DNA of 64,000 nucleotides, taken from Progne subis subis (Eukaryota > Chordata > Aves > Passeriformes > Hirundinidae). Made by a program: the position numbers and the translations under genes. This document shows positions 50,926 to 63,360 of the stretch, one piece after another. Within the stretch, counting starts at the first letter, position 1; each line of letters begins with the position of its first letter. The stretch spans positions 372,001 to 436,000 of the forward strand of contig JAKJHU010000057.1 in assembly GCA_022316685.1 (NCBI GenBank), given 5' to 3'. The notes below the pieces were generated by a model, which saw only the letters and a list, made by a program, of their open reading frames with translations, was not told the origin of the DNA and ran no database searches.

Positions 50926-52137
50926 ACAGTGCAAGAGATGGAAGAGGAGGATTCACCCTTCTTTTTAGACTTATTTTTATAATGGACTACTCTTTTAAAA
51001 ACTATCAAAGAAAACTACATCACTTCAACCATTCCTGCCCTACCTGCAGCACCCAGGCTGACATTCTCATTCATCCCGCTCCCAGACCCTGCAATGGTAA
51101 CACTGAAGAGACCTGCACAGATTTACCTGCATGTGTTATGCTCTCAGCCCAAACACATAATTCTCTTTTGTAAACACTGCAGCTTATTATGCTTGAGTGT
51201 GATGATCCAAGAAGAAAATATATCTATAGTTTTGTATTACAGGGGGTAAACACAAAAAAGTACTCGTGAATTTTCCTTTAATAATTTTACCTGCTGATTA
51301 TGTGTGCAGCAGAAAGAAAATGTTCTCAGTCTCTTTCACATTCACCCCACAAAGACCTTATCCACAGAGCAAATGAGCAGCCCAAACTTCTGCTTTTGTC
51401 AATGAAAGACAGGAAGCATTCATGGGCTGCACAGATCACACATAGTACAGATTTTCATTATTTCTGGCAAACTAAACTGCCAAGTAATCTAATCAATGGT
51501 GTATTTATTTAATTTAATTTCCCACCATTCCAGGGGCATATATAGGAGCTTTCATGAAGTACAGTTCTAGAGTAAGCTATCCAGCTTGGTACAGCAGTTG
51601 GCAAATTTCCACCAAAGTATTATAGATTATGCTCCCCACTTAAAACACAGAATCAAATATGCCTGTGAATGCCATTACTCTTACTATTGGCTAATACCTT
51701 GTTTAAAAGTTAGATAAAGGAAGAAAATTAGTTTTCCATTAAAAACTAAACATTTTTCTGAGAAAACAGCTGATAAAATGGAACTCCACAAGAAGTTCAC
51801 CCAGACAAAATATCTCACATTGTGTGTACAGGGCACAGAACATACCTGGCTGTGCCCAGCACATGTGAGGACAACATTTCCATTTCTAACTTCAGTGCCT
51901 CTATGATTACAAGGTTATATAGAACACTTAAACAAAATTATTTGACACAGTTAAACTACAGCAGCATTGTATGACCTAATTAAATGCTATGTCTGTATAT
52001 ATGTGAGTTTTATAGTAAGTAAGACAATTTTACAGGTTTTGCTACTATTTACAAAAACATATTAAGCAAAGATCATTACATAAAGCCTAAAATTTTAATA
52101 TGAATCTACATTGGTCTTAGACTATGCATTATGTAAG

Positions 52138-52185
52138 TTCATATTATTTAGTAAAATCAAATTCATATTATTTAGTAAAATCAAA
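52138..52185 (+). repeat. Exact 24-bp tandem duplication
   Basis: 52138-52161 is repeated without change at 52162-52185; the unit starts TTCATATTATTTAG and ends AAAATCAAA. Complete identity suggests a recent event. Confidence 0.95.
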
Positions 52186-55011
52186 TTATAGCAGTCAGTG
52201 TGCTACCCATCTGATTTCAACTAACCAATACACTCATCAACAGGACAGTATTATTTTCATAGCTGCTTGAATATAAAAATAAGTTCTGTTTGATATATAA
52301 TGTTTATATTAATCCTTTTAAACATTTGCTGCCTTTCACCCCATAGGTGATCTCTGCAAAATGTATTGAGTGTTTTATTAAGGTCTGACCCAGCAAAGTG
52401 AAGAGAAGGCTCACATCCCAATGACTTCAGGAATGAGCTTCTCCATGAACCTTCTAGGATCAAGCTCTGTGGATTTAGCAATTCTTTTGAGCTGTGGTCT
52501 TGTTCAGATTTTTCTGTGCTAACTTGCTTTATCATGCTTTCATTGTGTACTGAGGCCAAGTAACACCTCTAACCAAACCCCTCTTTCTAAGCAAAATTTT
52601 CAGTTAAGTTGATGTGAGTTTGCGTAATAAAGGAATGCAGGCATGAGTAAAAAAATTTGTCACAACTAAATGTTATCTGAAAAAGTTTACTTAACGATTT
52701 TATGCTACACAGATTTCACAATCTAGACCTGAAAAAATACATCGTTAATAGTTAATAAAGAAAATACAGCCAAAATATTTCCACTATAATGAGTAGCTTG
52801 TGCACCTGAAATTAAAATTCACCAATCCTATCTGTGTTTCTTTCTTGAGAATTTTCCTCTAGTACAAAGCAACATGTAAATAAATTAATGGGAAAATACT
52901 GGAAAATATAAATAAATAGTAGTTATTTAACTTATAGAAAGAAAATACATTGTTCTAATTTTTATTGTTTTCTATTTGCCCTTGTAATCCAGAATTGTCT
53001 CCTTTTTTCTTGATATTTTGAAATCTGTCTGTTAAGTAACAGTGGTCATGAAAATCCAAAAGGCATTTGAAAGGATCCAGAAGATTTATCTGTTTGTGAT
53101 TGAATTGATTGACTAAGTAAAATATATACTGTGTTTTAGAACACAATGTAAGAGCACTCAATATTATAGCAGGCAGCCTAATTTGAACAAGAGTAAAAAG
53201 ACAGCACAGCATTCTTAAATTCTGGGGAAAAAAAAGTGTTGTTCTTTCAGTTGTGTCTTTGCTAACAATTTGGAAGCATCCATTGTACTACGACCACAGT
53301 GTTATTGAGCTAGTTTTATTAAGGCAAATTTATAGCAATGTTAGAAATTAATACCACTCTTATTTCCTCCACTGCCTGGCTTTATTGAATGCCATGGGGC
53401 ATATTAATCAGTAAAGCCAAGTAGTGCATGAAATAAAAGTATAAATTAACCTGTAACATGAATGTAAAAGGAGGCTTAATAAAATAGAAATAAATAACAC
53501 TTAATGATAATCAACCCCGCCTGGCTTAACCAAGCACAGAGTGCAATAATGGTATCACCAAAAGAAGTATTTAAACAAAGTTTAAATCATGATGCAAACG
53601 ACATCATTTACAAATACTTACTTCACTGTATTGTTTAAAGACACATAAGATTGTATAAAGACCCCCACCATTGTACCCTGACACCTCTTCATGAAAATTC
53701 CTGCCAACATTGGGAGCAGGCCTAAGGTACAATGGCCACGAATGGGAAAACGATTTCTGCACAATTTTGGCATTTAGATGTAACTGAAAAAGAAATCTGT
53801 TTGCATACACCCAGAATGCATCTCCAAATATCAGCTATGACCAGAACAGTCTTTTCAAGCCTTTTTCACACAGGTGAACTGCACACAATGTGTACAGTGA
53901 TTTATTAAGGGCTTGACCTTGCAAGTGTGTGAAGTCATTTCAACCTGTACTTAAATTTATACTGTGGTTTTTCTAAAGGCAGCATGCTCTAAAGTATAAG
54001 AAAAGGGGTTTTTTTAAGGGCAAGCCTCTTCTTTCCAGGGTACGATAAAATTCAGCACAAATATTTACTCTCAGTACACAAAATGATATATGCAAATCTT
54101 TGCAAAATCAAGGATAATTTTGTAATCAAAAAACACTCGACATCTTAGCTTTCCCCCACAGTTACTGAGCTTCCAGTGCACAGACATTTGCCTACATTCT
54201 CATATATAATGACCACATACATGAAAATATATGCATTTGCGAAAACAATAGGGAAAAAAATGGCCAAGATCTGTCAGTACCATAAAACACCGATGTGTCT
54301 GCTCCCTCTGCTGGCTCTGCCGCAAAGCTAACTGTAGAACACCTGCTGTGATTGCTCTGCTACAACACCACTCATACCAACGTGGAACAACTTTACCAGA
54401 AATACCGAGAAAAAAAAAAGACAGGTAAGCTGAGAAATTCTGCAGGAGTGACAGCACACATCACAATACAGATATGACACTAAAGAAATGTATTGCAAAT
54501 AAAAGTGTATACTACGTTGGAGCACATTGCATCCCAGTTGCGATATCATTATGGAGGTGTACTAATATCAGATATGGACAAAATTTAACAGATACAATGA
54601 GATATACTTGAGACACAGTTTGGGTGGTGGAACCAGTGTTAACTTAATTATTTTACATTTTCAAATTGAACAAAACAAAGTTGCAGACTGGTTACATCCA
54701 AGAGTATCTAGTCTCTAACAAATGGTTAAGGATCATATTTTGCAGAAAATGTAATGACACTGAACAGGAGGCAAGCTTAACATTTAGTCCAAGTGAGGTC
54801 CCCATACTCTCAGATGATGTTTGCTAGGAGTTCTGGCAGCTAATGAGCTGAACCATCTGTAGCAGTTTCCTGACAGATGTGGCCAACTCCCATACCGGGC
54901 ACTCCATCTTCCGACACAGACCTCGGTGGAGGGCTCTGGTGACAAGCATTCCAAGGGGAAGCAGAAACGGCGCCCTCAGGTACGCAAAAGGGGGAGCTCT
55001 TTGTAAATAAT

Positions 55012-55305
55012 AAAGCAGCTGCTTGGTTGGTTGTTTCTGTGGGGCTTTTGTTTGTTTCTTTGGGGTTTGCGTGGGTTTTTTTTCCCTTTGTGGTTTTTAT
55101 TGCCAAAGGGCTTTTGAAACACATTCCTCTTGATTTCAAAATTTTTGTGACGCTTTTTCCCACTTCATCAGCTATGATATCACATTTTACTCCAACAACT
55201 CCAACACAACATCAGTGGATTTAAAAGAATTATTCGACAGCTCAATTTGGACAGGGGTTTCTTAAGTTTTTTTTTTAAGTTTTTGTTTGTTTTGTTTTGT
55301 TTTTT
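55012..55305. repeat. G/T-rich low-complexity stretches
   Basis: 55020-55105 and 55260-55305 are dominated by TTTG, TTTTG and GGGTTT patterns on the plus strand. These are the complement of the A/C-rich tracts elsewhere in the window. Nothing coding is recognised. Confidence 0.7.
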
Positions 55306-58300
55306 AATTAAGCTTCACACATAAACTCTGGACTTTCCTAAGTCCACTGAAGTTAATGTATCATACAGCTTTTTAAATACAAAAATTTCAAAGAGTTTTA
55401 TGAGATGCACATACATAATGCATCTCACATACATGAGATGTATCCAGTTTAGAATCCACTATATGTGTATTATTTCAGTGCTGAATTAACAAGACATGTT
55501 CTAGAGTAATAAAGAATGCAAACTGCTAAATTTATATCTTATCCAGTAATAGTATGAAAAATAAACCCCAAAATACCCTTAAAATTGTGTTTAAAATTTT
55601 TGTCTTCCGTATAAATTACTGGTTTAGAACAAGAAATACATTTGGCGTCTAATACCATGATAGCTAGACTGTCAATCCAAATGGGTGTATCAACATAATA
55701 AATATTGGTTCTTATGTTTATGTCACTGAATTCCACATTATTTTGTTTGGAAGTCAAATGCCTTTACAATTTAAGTGCTGACAACATTTTAGACATTAGT
55801 CCACATAAGCAATGTATTTTTTAAAATTACAGTGGAGTTACAATAAAATAAAATTAAAAAAAAATGGTTTAGTTACACGCTGATACTATGCTTATAGACA
55901 CTTGTTTAATTCAAAGCACAAAAAGAAAAAAATTAGCCCGTAGAATGCCATTTGTTGATCTCAAATTGAAAGTGTGTACTTAATCTTGTATGACTGTTGC
56001 AACTGGGCAACACATGATATGTTCTTTAAAAAACTAAAACCTTATTTATTGAATCCAAAGTTATGTAAATGCTAAAAGACTATCAATTTACAGAATAAAC
56101 CAAACAATTTAAGCAATTAATTAGGCAACAGCATTAAACATATATTACAAAACCCACAGTTAAGAATTCAGTGAAGATTCATACTTGCATTTTAATATTT
56201 TAAGGGATATAGGGTTTTTTCCAACTGAAATATTCCCTGTAGTATCAAATTAAAGTAACTGTGTTGCAACAGCACAGCAGAAAAAGGAAGAAGTGCACAC
56301 CTGTCACAAACACACTGGAAAGGAAAGGGGACCAGAAGAAAATGTACAATGAAACCATGACAGCATATTTCAAGTTAATATTTTAGGCACCTCTTTTAAA
56401 TAAATTGCTTCTGTGTCTAACTCGGATGATTCAATCTCATAAAAAAATCATTCCATTTTCTTCATTCCCTTGGATTAGAAACATCCCTGTATTTTTCTAC
56501 CAGTGTAGTCACATGTATTAGAGTGGAAGACTGTGGCAGCTCTGCTTGCTGCCGGCAGCTGTCACTAACACGAGATCTATCTTCACAAATATTATTACAA
56601 GTGTGTTCATCTGAGGTGTCCTTATTCACAAGAGCTGACCTTCGTGGCTATGTCTGACATTTAAAAAGAAAAGTTCTGCTTTACAACCTTCAGTGTGCCT
56701 TCAGGTATAAATTACAGTGAAGAGTATTAGTAATAATAATTGATTTTAACAGTAAGTAATAGAGTTATAAACAGCTCCTACTATTTAATGAAAGAAATGC
56801 TTCATCTTCTGGTTTTATTTATTAGTATTCAAGAGCCTTCCACAACCTCACTGAGATTGGTTATTGCTTAATTAAATTGGAAAAGATGACCTGTCAATGA
56901 CTCCTTGTTAGAAAGAAAAGTTATTTTTTGCATTTCTTTACCAATGTTCTTAAGGGTTCCTTATTTTTCTTCTCTGTTGTGAGCTTACATGAACACATAC
57001 AGTACATAATGAATAATGAATTGTTTGAAATTTCCTCTCATGTTAATAAAATACAGGATTTTTTTTTTTTTTTCCAATCTTAGTAGGGTGTATCAGCTAA
57101 ATAACTAGAATCAATTAAGAGTTTTGCTCTGCATTGGACACACTAAAGCTCTCCTTAATTTGCATGAGTGAATCAATCGCAGAAAGAAACCTTCTAAGCA
57201 TCTTTCTGCTGCTTACAACTGAACTCTACTGCATTTTTAAGAAATTCAGATTTCCAGCAAAGTAAAAGAGCACCTATAAGTTCGCAATGCATAAGAAGTG
57301 ACGTTCACATGTGAAAAACTAAGAATTAAAAGGCTTCACTGGCAAATGGCCCAATGAATGATACAATTACTCCATCAATAATGACAGGAAGGTTTCAAAT
57401 AAACAATACTCAGCTAAATCCAACTGTACAATTATAGCAGTGGCTCATTTCATTTTACATGTTTATGGTCAAAAGGTACTGATAACCAACAAATAAAACT
57501 TAATGTCATGTTATCATGACGAAAATAAAAATATACCGTACACTTAGATAAATGTCACACTTGAGACACTGCCTATCATCTCCCACCGCTAGCTGGCACC
57601 ATAGCTTTAAAAATATAGTGATGTATCTGGTTTATATCTCACTAATTAACAAGCCAGCTACCCAATTTTAAACAGAAAACAATTACTCAAAGCAAACAAG
57701 AAATATTTGGGGCTATAAACTAAAATGAGTCTGAAAGCAATATTCTCAGTGATGACTGCTACGATACATCCTGCAAAGGGAAATGGATAATAGTTAACAG
57801 ACTCAGGGGGTGTTTTTATTACATGAAAATAAACGGTACTGTGCACAAATGGGAGAGTCTGATATTTTTGCTGCCGGCTGGGAGACCGTAGGGGTCAATA
57901 TCTTGGGTTATGAAGAGGATGAACCCAAATAAACTGCCTCCCTTACTGGGCTTTTCATCCCAAATTAACTCAGAGGCCACTTCAGGTTCACTCCCAAAGA
58001 AGCAGCTTTATTGCATCAGCTAATAAATTTCACAGAGTCTGTCTCCTTCACCGGCTTCCCTTTTCTCATTAGAGCCTGCTGCTTTCATTGTCTGCTGGCT
58101 GGATACAGATGCCCTAAGAGGCAGGGCCCTGGTTTCCATTCTCTGACTGCAGTGGTTCTGACATTGCAATTGACTTCACTGCCATGTTCTGCTCCAATTC
58201 TTTCAGACCAGCTGCTGTGGGCTGACCTGACACATGCACTGCGACATGAACTCCCACATCCTGGCCCACGCAAAGGTCAAAGCAGGACTACAAGCCAGTC

Positions 58301-59968
58301 ATTTACCACTCAGTCTCAGAAAAAGCCAAAATAATTTCAGGCAACTGTTCCAAACTGTCTATGCAATTTACATTTATTTACATCTTGGACAAAGATACCG
58401 ATAAATGGTCACCTCGTACCAATAACAGAGCACTGATAAATTGTAAATATACCATCTTTATGGCAAATCTCTCAGCTGTCGTCTGAATAGAAGAAATACT
58501 TCCATAATGTAAGAAAGTCTTTCCTAAAAACAAAATAAAGCTTCCTCTATGGGACAGGTTCTGCGCAGCTGTTAATCAAATCAAAAGTCAATGTGAAAGT
58601 TTGGATATACTGGCAAGATTTAAGTATCAGTAATGGCAGTCACATGAAGAGAACCCTGCTGTTCTGCCCGTGGCACCATTAAACAGTACACGTCATAAAG
58701 TTACACGTATTCATTTTACAATCTTCCATAGGACCAGAGAGAAGAGAACATACATTTTGAGGAAGAGTGCTATAGATGTTATGAACTCTGCAGTCGGTTC
58801 AGTAAAAATAGCTTGCTGATATATAGCTCCTACCAACAACCACAAAAAAACTAGTTATCACACATCAACTTGTACTGTTAGCTATGTAGGAAAATAAGCA
58901 TTCTAATTCTTACTCTGAAAAAGTCACCTCCTGTGTAATTGTATAATGACATTTTTTCCTACCTAACAGGGAAATGCAGAACTCTGTCTACACCTTCATT
59001 GGTCAGATTCTGCCCTGAGCATACTCCAGCCGCACTGCCAGGCCAGTCTGCAGCCTGCTTTAGGCACTGCACGTCCATGCAGCTGAAGAGCAGGCAAAAG
59101 GCAGCTCCCACCCCCGGTGCCGAGCAGAGTGCGGACACAGACTGCACTCGTGTTTCCAGGGTAATCACTGACGTCATGGCAGTGCTGCTCTCTAAAATGA
59201 CACAATCACTTCTAACAGATTGACTTGGACGACTATGCAAGGATGGATTCGGGTTAATAAACACAATTACAACATATATTCAAACTTGTATGGCAGAAAC
59301 ACTTATCTACCAAACGAAAAAGAAAAACAATCAAACAAAATACTGGAAAAAAATTGAAGGAATCCACCTAGAACAAATTCTTTCTAAATGCTGTTTTAAA
59401 TCTTATCAAGTAGTTTCATATTTGCTAGTGAATTTCATTCTTCACTGATAGAGATATTTTGTGTTTTGCAAAGACTTATTTCAAAACTAATTTTATCTTG
59501 GAAGAAAAAATAACATATTCTCATATTCCTGCCTTGGCAAGTAAAACTTGCAAAGTTCCTTCTGTAACCAAATGTTTTGAGTCTTTATTTTGTATAACAG
59601 AAACTGCCACTAAACAACAAACTAGTTCCCTCCATTTTTTTATTAAGTCATTGAAGTTGACACCTTTTTGCCATATATGCTCCACAGGGTAAACACTGCC
59701 AGCATCAACTAACTAATCATAATGTTAAGAATGTGATGGGTTTGCCATTTTCCAAAGTTATTTTGAGGTCATTCTGGTAGTCTTGCAAATAGTTCACAGG
59801 GCAGCCCCTTGTAACTGAGTCAATTCCACAGAATTCAGGCCAGGAGGCAATGGGGACGGAGGATCATAAATTGGAGAAAACCTCGTCTTAGTGAATGCAA
59901 CAGCAGAGAAGCCTGTAATGGCTGCAGTGTAATAAAGAAGTGTTAGAATTAATCCACTGCTATCTGTC
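55306..59968. other. AT-rich unique sequence, GC-richer patch near 59.0-59.2 kb
   Basis: No gene recognised. Features include the GAGATGCA dyad near 55404-55428, the 12-bp palindrome GCTGCCGGCAGC at 56548-56559, T15 near 57060-57074, and a GC-richer patch (about 58980-59200) carrying a perfect CRE. The overlapping frames in that patch on both strands are unrecognised. Confidence 0.65.
59169..59176. promoter_or_regulatory. Perfect CRE octamer
   Basis: TGACGTCA, the palindromic cAMP-response element bound by CREB/ATF and related bZIP factors. It lies at the edge of a GC-richer patch. Full octamers containing CpG are uncommon in CpG-poor DNA. Occupancy is untested. Confidence 0.4.
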
Positions 59969-60335
59969 TTTATTTTGCTAACCCAGTCGAGTGGACACCA
60001 CAGCATTGAGACTACATTAATCAAAATTTGGAATGACCTGCTTTTCATTGCAAACTGCAGTTATCTTTCTTTACTGATTGGCCTTGACCTGTCAGCTGCA
60101 TTTGGTACTGCTGACCCTGGGGGTTCTCTCCAAGAGCCTGGAGTACTACGAAAGGTTGTCTGACTCTGTTCTTGCTCGGTTTAATTCATATTCTACTCAA
60201 CATGCCCATTTTATTTCCAGTAGAAATTGTTCATTTAATTGCATTGTAAGTTTTATGGGGTATGCCCCAGGCTGCATTCTTTATGCCAAGCTTCTCAGTA
60301 TTTATATGTGGAATGGTGGGGGGCAGGGGGAATGA
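59969..60335 (+). mobile_element. Ancient L2-type LINE reverse-transcriptase fragment
   Basis: About 360 bp preserves LINE RT motifs across two reading frames. The first frame (about 59975-60125) has HHSIETTLIKIWNDLL, matching the HSTETAL...DLL segment, then LLIGLDLSAAF, which is RT motif A in the L2 form; CR1 uses a DFSKAF form instead. The second frame (about 60160-60320) has LARFNSYS, matching the WFRSYL region, and a GYAPGCILYAKLLSIYM block, a decayed motif B (GxPQGSxLGP..FxIYM). The shift between frames, the AFD-to-AFG change and loss of the conserved Q show long decay. I cannot find motif C downstream. The element is unrelated to the three CR1 copies and much older. Confidence 0.85.
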
Positions 60336-60679
60336 CTCACTCACAAAGCTAGACCAGGCTTCATAATACCAGTAATTTTCACTGCCTTAAATTCTCTACA
60401 AAGCTGTTTGGGGAGGAAAACAGAATGTATATGTCATCACCTGAGGTTGATTTGACAAAGGCATTGCTTTTAACTGAATACTTCAAGACAAGTTCCTCCT
60501 TTTTTTAGAAATTTAGGAACCTTTCTTCAATGGTATTTCATATTTTTCTGGTAAGAGACCTATCTTACAATTTTGTATCTAATCAACCCCAAAGGTCATT
60601 GCATGACAGCCTTAGTACTACAAACCCTAAGAGTTCTTACTCAAGAATTCAGTATTTTTTTCTAATAATAATATTTTAG

Positions 60680-60687
60680 TGACGTCA
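60680..60687. promoter_or_regulatory. Second perfect CRE octamer
   Basis: TGACGTCA again, 1.5 kb from the first and just downstream of the L2 relic, in AT-rich DNA. No adjacent promoter signals are evident. Confidence 0.3.
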
Positions 60688-61930
60688 AATGTATTTAATA
60701 TATCCCTTTGCAAAAGAGGTTCAGGTTTGATATCCCCAATCCTGATTCTTCCCAAAGAAATAAAGAAATGGTGTAGTATAGCATATAACTACCTTCCTTG
60801 GGGGGTTTGCCAAAACGCAAGACTTGAAATCTGACACTGCTTAATCTATTCAATTACTTAATCTATGTATAAGGAAATGGTTTCAAATATTATGCCTTCA
60901 AAACTCACCACTGTTATTAGTAAAAGGCAAATTGTACTCTTACAAGCAACATTAAGTTTGCCACTCCTCTTGGACACTGTAAAAATTAAGGGCAATATTA
61001 TATGGCTTAGCAATGTAATATTGAACTAACCACATAGGGTAAATTAATTTTTTGTTAATATCTTGAATAAAAAGATTACTTCAACAAATATGATTTAATT
61101 TATGCTTCAAAATGTTTTAATTTGCAGTAGAAATTATAGTAATCTGTAGCATTGTTATTATGAAATTGAATAATTTAGATCCGTCATTCAGAAATAATCT
61201 GGATAACCAAATCATTTTTTTTAAGAATGATTCCTTCTTTACCAAGGACCAACTACCTAGGAATGTTGTGCAGTCATAATATTTAATTAAATTTACTTTG
61301 TGTTATATCAGCCATCTTATTTTAAAACAAAAAAGTAGAGACTGAAGAAAAATAAAAATCATAAATCTAAAAGTAAAATTATCTTTAAATTTTTACAACA
61401 TATTTTTCAAAACAGATGATAGTAATAAAAATGGAAGAGAATCAAGAATAGAAAAATAAAAGGAAGATACAAAAAGGGCAAGGCTGCAGTTCACCCATGA
61501 GTAAAAGCAAAGTAAAAGACAATGTCTATCAAGAGATCAGAAAACAAACCTGGAAAAAAACACCTCCAGATTGTGAAAAAATGCAGCTTGGAATTCAAAT
61601 TTTGTGAACCTGGACATATCACTAGAAAAGTAAATTAAACCCTTGGTGGAAATCTTTTAGCCTATGAATATAAATAGATGTGAGTGAACTCCAAATGGAC
61701 CCTGCTGTTTATTCTGCTATTCTTTGATCTATTTTTTAACAATTCTAACTGAATTAATACCAATTACCTTATCTGTAAGTACAATCACAAAGAAGTCCAT
61801 AGTCTGAAATTCACCAAGCACTTACAGAGATAGACAAAGGGTTTATGCATTTCCATAACTTGCCCCAATTAAATTCATCAAGCCCCTTCTTTCTGGTATC
61901 TAGTGTTTTTAAGAACAACAGGAAAATAAA

Positions 61931-61959
61931 GAAAAAAAAAAACAAAACAAAACAAAACC
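61931..61959 (+). repeat. A-rich/(AAAAC)n simple repeat
   Basis: An A-rich run leads into about three or four AAAAC units. It is a shorter relative of the tract at 32.4 kb. Confidence 0.9.
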
Positions 61960-62384
61960 ATATTCTTTGTGATTAACTAGGAGCCAATGACTTTCTTCCT
62001 TGCCATGCCTCACCTTTACTTTCTTTCCCTGAACAAATTCTGTCTGTTGAGCAGTAATTGCTAGGACAGTATTGTCAAACTAATAAAACAAACTGCATTA
62101 ATAATATTCAGCTTAACTACAATTGTAGAAAATGCATTACAAAAAAGGAAAAACACACACACTTTTCACTTTTGATGAATGTCACAAATTACTCATAACA
62201 ACATGTGGCACCAGAATAGAAATGAGCCAACAGCTGCAGATTTAAGTCATTTGCACAATGCCTGTTGTCTCGTACCTCCCCTGTCATCTTCAGAAAAGAG
62301 TGAGGAAAGGGGTGTGTGGGCCTACACTTCATCATGGAGTGTAGGATTCAATTACAATAGAAGTCATAACCAATCTGCCAGTAG

Positions 62385-62455
62385 TAAACAAATAAACAAA
62401 CAAACCCACAAAAAAACCAAACCAAAGCAAACAAAAAACACTCCCCACACCCAAA
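62385..62455 (+). repeat. A/C-rich low-complexity tract
   Basis: AAAC-type units grade into degenerate A/C sequence with C4 runs. No coding function is inferred. Confidence 0.85.
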
Positions 62456-63332
62456 AAGTATTCAAATTCATCACTATGAAAGCAGCATTTTGCCAGATTT
62501 TATTAGAAACACCTGTCACCAGAAGTAACAATAAATCATTATATATTAGTCGAACTTTTCAAAATACTCATAATTCTCTGTGTATCCTGTGTGTATTTAT
62601 AACCCAATTCCTCCTAGAATGATTAAAACACAGGTAATTCTCTTCCTAAGTCATCCCACCCAGACTGTGAACTCACAAGGCTGCAGTATTATGCAGCAAA
62701 TTGCCTATGCAGTCCTCAGTGAGAGCAGGAACATTCACAGAGCTGTTGGAAGAGAAGCTGCGACCAGGACACTCTAAGGAAGGTTTGAGACAGTTTTGGC
62801 AAGTCAGAGGAGACCTTCAGCACTGCTGGGTGTCATTCAGCAGTAAATAACTGGGTTCTGGCACGCTAATGTAATTTCTGTAGGGTAAGCAACAAAGCAG
62901 CATGGCCCCTGCTATGAGGAACTGAAGGTTTGTGGGAGGTTATCAAGCTGAGATAATATTTAGCAGCAAATAAACATGGACAAGTGGGTTCCAAAAGAGC
63001 CCTTATTTTATACCAAAATATTCCTTTCTCCTCATTAACTTCACAGAGAAGTAATTCAACCACTGTTTTGGTCCAGTAATCATCTTTCACTAGAGAAAAG
63101 AAGCTTGGTACTGCATATATGTATAGGAGTCTTTCTAGAACAGACTAAACTTTATATTTTATTTTTACTGGAATGCCACTAAAATAAAACCCTAATAGTG
63201 AGATGAAACTTGCGCAGACATTTACAGCTTACATACTGCCAATTCTCTCAAGCATCCTAAGACTAAAATGCATGTAAACCGCTTGGAAACACACAAACTT
63301 GGGACCTCAGATACTGATTTCACAGGGAAAAA

Positions 63333-63360
63333 TAACAAACAAATAAACAAACAAACAAAA
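63333..63360 (+). repeat. (AAAC/AAAT)n microsatellite
   Basis: Interspersed AAAC and AAAT units over about 28 bp. It is probably length-variable. Confidence 0.9.

Larger units (their letters stand above)
50231..55011. other. AT-rich sequence downstream of the CpG island
   Basis: No gene recognised. A strong splice-donor consensus lies at 50917-50925 and an exact 24-bp tandem duplication at 52138-52185. Open frames (for example 52257-52559 on the minus strand) have no recognisable domain. Confidence 0.65.

Noticed and set aside
56548..56559. GCTGCCGGCAGC palindrome as an operator
   Set aside because: A 12-bp palindrome with no partner sites or promoter nearby; chance is adequate.
62179..62622. 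147-codon ATG frame
   Set aside because: The central K/T/Q-rich part is translated A/C-rich low-complexity sequence, and nothing else resembles a known protein.
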